From positions 1 through 8,292 of the forward strand of contig JAKFDL010000018.1 in the NCBI GenBank assembly GCA_036676175.1: 8,292 bases of DNA. The letters are read 5' to 3'. Of the stretch, positions 4,836 through 8,292 are shown in pieces. Position numbers and translations under genes: made by a program. The DNA comes from Methylotenera_A sp036676175. GTDB lineage: Bacteria; Pseudomonadota; Gammaproteobacteria; Burkholderiales; Methylophilaceae. The notes under the pieces are model-generated. The model did no database searches, had not been told where the DNA came from, and saw nothing but the letters and a program-made list of their open reading frames with translations. Positions within the stretch are counted from its first letter, which is position 1, and every line of letters begins with the position of its first letter.

Positions 4836-5735
4836 ATGAATACAATCGTAGATTTTCAGCAGTTTGGCATTTCAAATTATCAACAAATTAAAACGCGTTT
4901 TGATAACGAGTTCGGAGTGATGTGGTCAATTATGCAGCCAGAGCCAAGGCCTTGCTTTAATAAGGCATGTTTGAGTGAATTGCTTCAACAGCATACTTTT
5001 TTGCAAAATGTACAAGGTCAGATAATATCGAATGCCGCGGCCCAGCAAGTAAACTATTTGGTATTAGCATCTGACTCACCCGGAGTTTTTAATTTAGGTG
5101 GTGACTTGTCAGTATTTAGAGAATTGATTATGGCTAAAGATAGAAAACATTTAGCCCAATATGCCAAACTTTGCATTGATAATTTATGGACTTTTTATAG
5201 TATGCAAGCTCCCATCACTACAATTTCCTTGGTGCAAGGACAAGCAATGGGCGGAGGTTTTGAATCTGCGTTATCTGCACATGTTCTAATTGCAGAAAAA
5301 AGTGCTTTAATGGGCTTGCCAGAAGTGTTGTTTAACTTATTTCCAGGCATGGGTGCGCTTAGCTTTTTATCACGTAAAGTTGGTATGCAAGTTGCTGAAA
5401 AAATGGTGCGCTCCGGTAAAATTTATACTGGCGAAGAGCTTTATCAAATGGGTGTCGTTGACGTGCTGGCAGAAGATGGTCTGGGTGAATATGCGCTAAA
5501 CAATTGGGTTAAAAAGAATCATCGGTCCTTGAATTCATTCCAAGCAATCAATCGTGCCAAACAACGTGTAAATACACTGACACTCGAAGAGCTATATGAC
5601 ATAACGGAAATTTGGGTAGATGCTGCATTGCGTTTAGATGAGCGCAACCTAAAAATGATGGAGCGCTTGGTACGTGCCCAGAACAGCAAGGTTAGTTCAG
5701 AAGTTGCACATATTGAAGAACGACAAACAGCTTAA
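4836..5735 (+). CDS. rpfF: DSF-family signal synthase RpfF (crotonase fold)
   Basis: A 299-residue enoyl-CoA hydratase/crotonase-fold enzyme that converts acyl-ACP into cis-2-unsaturated fatty-acid quorum signals (DSF/BDSF) by dehydration and thioester cleavage in the cytoplasm. The family signature is clear: LASDSPGVFNLGGDL (77-91) with the oxyanion-hole glycines, QGQAMGGGFESALSAH (134-149), MGLPEVLFNLFPGMGA (159-174), and a C-terminal ITEIWVDAALRL (256-267) followed by ERLVRAQ. E143 and E163 correspond to the catalytic Glu141 and Glu161 of Xanthomonas RpfF. The length is close to the usual 290. The start has AAGGGA (4823-4828) seven bases upstream. It converges on rpfC and the two stop codons overlap in one TTAA. 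The acyl chain (BDSF or branched DSF) cannot be read from sequence. No rpfB acyl-CoA ligase gene is next to it; the divergent neighbour is fadL. Confidence 0.95.
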   Translation: MNTIVDFQQFGISNYQQIKTRFDNEFGVMWSIMQPEPRPCFNKACLSELLQQHTFLQNVQGQIISNAAAQQVNYLVLASDSPGVFNLGGDLSVFRELIMAKDRKHLAQYAKLCIDNLWTFYSMQAPITTISLVQGQAMGGGFESALSAHVLIAEKSALMGLPEVLFNLFPGMGALSFLSRKVGMQVAEKMVRSGKIYTGEELYQMGVVDVLAEDGLGEYALNNWVKKNHRSLNSFQAINRAKQRVNTLTLEELYDITEIWVDAALRLDERNLKMMERLVRAQNSKVSSEVAHIEERQTA

Positions 5736-7915
5736 TATTTTTTGCCGGGAGATAATTGGCGCTGTTTTTGCGGTTGCGTTAAATAGCTTTCAACTGCGAG
5801 CGTTAATTTAGAAAAATCGCTATTTAAACTTGCAAGCATCTCAAGTACGACGGTTGACCGGACAGAGGCATTCAATCTTCCTATTGCCTCCGTGCTGGCA
5901 GCAACTTGTACTGCGCCTACGCTTAGGCTGTTGCCTTTAAGTGCATGGCAATGGTCGTATAACTCTCCAAACTGTTTTTGCTTGGCCGCAGCTTCTATTT
6001 TATAAATCAATTTGATAGAGTCTGCCAAATAATTTCTTAACAGGCGATGCATAAATAACTCATCGCCAGCACCAATCTTCTCAAGCTCTTTTAAGGTATT
6101 TACATCCAACTGAGAGCTGTCAGCTTCTAGCTCTGGTGCGATATTTGTTGGGTTGTTTAATGCGTTATTCATCCATAACGCACCGGTGTTTGGCGCTAAG
6201 TTAAGGATACGTTCAATCGTGTTAAATAAAGTGGCGGCATCAATCGGCTTGGTTAGGAATGCATCAAATCCAGCTTCGCGTGCAGCCTCACGTGCAGAAA
6301 GTGTCGCATCTGCAGTAAATAGTATAAAGCGTGTAGAAGTATCAGTTGGCTGAGTAAATCGATACACTTTTAGCGCGTCTGTACCGCTCATACCTGCCAT
6401 ATTCAAATCAGTAATTACTAAATCAAATTTTCTTTGTTCAAGGGCATCTAACATTTCATCACCGTTAATGGCCACCTCGACTTTGTGACCGGGCAGTGAA
6501 AGTAAGCGTGTGATGATTTTCTGGTTAGTCGTTTCATCTTCGCAAACCAAAATATTGAGTGCTTGAGCGGCTAGACGGGCTTTAGAAATAGGCTCAATGA
6601 CAGCCATTGCAGGTGTTTCAGTATTAATACTGTCTACAATTATTTTTCCTAGACTAAGTTCAAACCAAAAACGACTGCCTACACCCTCCGTACTTTGAAA
6701 ATGTAAAGTGCCACCCATCTCTTCTACCATGTGTTTTGCAATGGTGAGTCCTAGACCGCTGCCGCCATATTTCCTTGTAGTCGATGAGTCTGATTGAGTA
6801 AAGCTTTCGAAAATTTTATCTTGTTTATCAGTTGGAATGCCTATACCGGTATCTGCCACCTCAAAGCGTATGGTAGATTTTGCTTTGTCTTCGCTTAAGT
6901 GAGTTGCAGAGATAATGACATGGCCTGCTTGAGTAAATTTAACTGCGTTGCCTAATAAATTAGCCAATACTTGGCGCAATACTACTGCATCACCTTTCAC
7001 TGTACCAAGTGAGCTTGAAAAGCTAGCGCCCAGCTGAATGCCTTTAGAGGCGGCTTGTGTACGGAAAATTTCCAGTGAATCGTTCACTGCTTCTTCGGGC
7101 GAGAAAGCCACGTTTTCAAGGGTAAATTTACGCTCTTCAATCTTCGTAAAGTCCAACACATTGTTTAGTAGCGAGAGTAGTAATTTAGAGGAACTTTCTA
7201 ACGTTTTAAGCAGGTCTCGTTGATCTGCATTTAATGGTGTAGTTCTAAACAAAGTGCCAATGCCAATAATGCCATTGAGCGGCGTGCGAATTTCATGGCT
7301 CATGTTGGCGACAAATCGGGTTTTAGCATGACTGGCTTCGGTTGCTCTTTGCCGTTCTAATTCCTCTTTATGGACAGCTTCATGCAGGCGTCCGATAAGT
7401 TTTGCAACATAGAGTGGTAACGCAATAAGCATCACCACTAGGCTGTAGCCAATAGTTTGGTGAGTCAGCCAATATGGACTTATGTTGGTCGCAATGATGA
7501 AACCAACAATGCTTAGAATTTGTGCGTGGTAAAGATATTTTTTTCCGTACCTGAATCCGTTACCAAAAATCACCCATAAATACACTCCTACTAGCATTAC
7601 GCCTATGTCTGAGGTGAATGCCATAAAAATGGAGGCTGCACCGATGTCCAGCCAAGCACCAACAAGCCTTCTGGTTACAGCCTTAAATTTATTCTTAATA
7701 ATTGCAACAATCAGCAATATTGAAAGAACTTCAAAAATGAAATCAATCTTGAACGCAATATGTTCTTGAGTGCTAAGCGTTTGGTTTAGATGACTATAAA
7801 TGATGAGTAATAAAATTACTAAACCCACAATAATGCGGAGCATGGCCTGCTCGAGTTCGAGTGGGTCACACTTGGTGGCGGCATTTTTGTACCAGTTTTT
7901 GATTTTAGATAGCAT
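5732..7915 (-). CDS. rpfC: DSF sensor hybrid histidine kinase RpfC
   Basis: A 727-residue inner-membrane phosphorelay sensor for the fatty-acid signal, about the length of Xanthomonas RpfC. Residues 24-173 hold five or six hydrophobic segments with the RpfC marks VYLWVIFGNGFRYG (111-124) and ISPYW (145-149). A linker (175-200) leads to HisKA with H207 in MSHEIRTPLN. The HATPase domain has its N box at 319-327, DTGIGI (355-360) and GGSGLGL (384-390). The receiver (about 453-572) has D459/D460-type acidic residues in CEDE, phosphoacceptor D503, T534 and K556. The C-terminal HPt (about 603-713) has HALKGNS with H657. The full chain H207-D503-H657 is intact, so it should pass phosphate to a separate receiver. 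In Xanthomonas RpfC also binds RpfF and restrains it. The start at 7915 has AAGGGA (7919-7924) just upstream. It follows the upstream regulator gene by 17 bases, hence one operon. CTAAGGGACA at 7917-7926 is identical to the rpfF site. Confidence 0.95.
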   Translation of the reverse strand: MLSKIKNWYKNAATKCDPLELEQAMLRIIVGLVILLLIIYSHLNQTLSTQEHIAFKIDFIFEVLSILLIVAIIKNKFKAVTRRLVGAWLDIGAASIFMAFTSDIGVMLVGVYLWVIFGNGFRYGKKYLYHAQILSIVGFIIATNISPYWLTHQTIGYSLVVMLIALPLYVAKLIGRLHEAVHKEELERQRATEASHAKTRFVANMSHEIRTPLNGIIGIGTLFRTTPLNADQRDLLKTLESSSKLLLSLLNNVLDFTKIEERKFTLENVAFSPEEAVNDSLEIFRTQAASKGIQLGASFSSSLGTVKGDAVVLRQVLANLLGNAVKFTQAGHVIISATHLSEDKAKSTIRFEVADTGIGIPTDKQDKIFESFTQSDSSTTRKYGGSGLGLTIAKHMVEEMGGTLHFQSTEGVGSRFWFELSLGKIIVDSINTETPAMAVIEPISKARLAAQALNILVCEDETTNQKIITRLLSLPGHKVEVAINGDEMLDALEQRKFDLVITDLNMAGMSGTDALKVYRFTQPTDTSTRFILFTADATLSAREAAREAGFDAFLTKPIDAATLFNTIERILNLAPNTGALWMNNALNNPTNIAPELEADSSQLDVNTLKELEKIGAGDELFMHRLLRNYLADSIKLIYKIEAAAKQKQFGELYDHCHALKGNSLSVGAVQVAASTEAIGRLNASVRSTVVLEMLASLNSDFSKLTLAVESYLTQPQKQRQLSPGKKY

Positions 7916-7932
7916 ATGTCCCTTAGGGATTA

Positions 7933-8292
7933 TTAAGCAATTAGGCCTAAACCATAATAAACTTTACTTTGCTCTAATAGGGTTTTGGCGATCTTGGCTA
8001 GTTCTTCTGTTTGCACAGGTTTAGTCAAGCATGCAGAAGCGCCAGCTGCAATGAGTTCTTGATGAGTGGCTTTATCTTTAAGGACAGTCACCACAACAAT
8101 ATTGTGTGTCAGCACATTGTCGCTAGTTTTAAGTGCTTGCACAAACTGCATGCCATTCATTTGATGCATGCGAAAATCAGTAATAATCAAATCCACTTGT
8201 TTATTTTGCACCCAATTTAGTGCTTCGGTGGGATCGGTCATGCTGACAATATTCAAATCCATTTTTAGCGATTTGATAATGGCAGCATGAAT
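7933..8292 (-). CDS. RpfG-like receiver protein lacking HD-GYP after the receiver, 5' end outside window
   Basis: The frame runs open to the window edge; 119 codons are visible, ten of them before the Met at 8262, so that Met is probably internal. Counting from it, the receiver shows TDPTEALNW (9-17), phosphoacceptor D29 in LIITDFRM, switch T59 in VVVTVL, and K81 in LTKPV. The acidic pocket residues lie beyond the window. DPxEALxW and the DFRM...MNGMQF pattern resemble the receiver of RpfG, the DSF-responsive regulator, but RpfG continues into an HD-GYP cyclic-di-GMP phosphodiesterase. This protein stops 28 residues after K81, with tandem TAA stops. The proline usual after the Asp loop (RMP) is replaced by His-Gln. 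Sitting 17 bases before rpfC it is the likely phosphate acceptor of the RpfC HPt. It is either a stand-alone receiver or the C-terminal domain of a larger protein. Confidence 0.85.
   Translation of the reverse strand: MHAAIIKSLKMDLNIVSMTDPTEALNWVQNKQVDLIITDFRMHQMNGMQFVQALKTSDNVLTHNIVVVTVLKDKATHQELIAAGASACLTKPVQTEELAKIAKTLLEQSKVYYGLGLIA

Noticed and set aside
7919..7929. TCCCT-T-AGGGA inverted repeat before rpfC
   Set aside because: The one-base centre cannot form a hairpin, and the symmetry arises from the Shine-Dalgarno sequence next to its chance complement inside an operon.
6153..8220. Plus-strand frames within rpfC and the regulator (6153-6353, 7038-7223, 7800-8024, 8011-8220)
   Set aside because: They lie antisense to genes with intact domain motifs, and none has a family signature of its own.
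1..8292. CRISPR array, tRNA, rRNA, transposase or phage genes
   Set aside because: I saw no regularly spaced repeat-spacer units, no cloverleaf sequence, no transposase motif and no phage gene. Protein-level repeats in the adhesin account for the periodicity at the left end.

Overview
The window looks like part of a Gram-negative proteobacterial chromosome. Evidence for an outer membrane includes a trimeric autotransporter adhesin, a FadL-type outer-membrane channel, a Lol-type lipoprotein and an Rpf/DSF signalling locus of the Xanthomonas kind. Base composition is AT-rich, especially between genes. Together with the mix of families this would fit a low-GC betaproteobacterium such as a member of the Methylophilaceae, but that placement is a guess from memory of family distribution, not something the sequence proves.

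Layout, left to right. (1) Positions 1-2365, minus strand: the first 788 codons of a YadA-like trimeric autotransporter adhesin whose last part (the end of the beta-barrel anchor) lies outside the window. Every plus-strand reading frame in this stretch is an antisense shadow. (2) Positions 2366-3042: 677 bp with no convincing gene but dense in small symmetric elements. These include a hairpin abutting the adhesin ribosome-binding site, three GTTAGT elements at exact 31-bp spacing, a cluster of palindromes and a possible structured RNA. (3) Positions 3043-3249, plus strand: a 68-residue lipoprotein built on three 11-residue amphipathic repeats, ending at a bidirectional terminator. (4) Positions 3311-4552, minus strand: a FadL-family fatty-acid channel, divergent from (5) 4836-5735, plus strand: rpfF, the crotonase-fold synthase of cis-2-unsaturated fatty-acid signals (DSF). 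(6) Positions 5732-7915, minus strand: rpfC, the hybrid sensor kinase for DSF (membrane sensor, kinase, receiver, HPt). It converges on rpfF with overlapping stop codons. (7) Positions 7933-8292, minus strand: the 3' part of a response-regulator gene just upstream of rpfC in the same operon. It resembles the receiver of RpfG but ends without an HD-GYP domain.

How they may work together. RpfF makes the signal, and RpfC senses it and relays phosphate from H207 to D503 to H657 to a partner receiver. The adjacent receiver gene is the natural partner. The convergent arrangement of rpfF against the regulator-rpfC operon reproduces the Xanthomonas rpf locus. FadL shares a divergent intergenic region with rpfF and could move fatty acids, possibly including the signal itself, across the outer membrane. 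The adhesin is the kind of surface-attachment gene that DSF systems often control, but a regulatory link here is inference only. The most notable points are the receiver-only (HD-GYP-less) regulator, the fadL/rpfF divergent promoter pair with a perfect inverted repeat inside the fadL promoter, and the phased GTTAGT array upstream of the adhesin.
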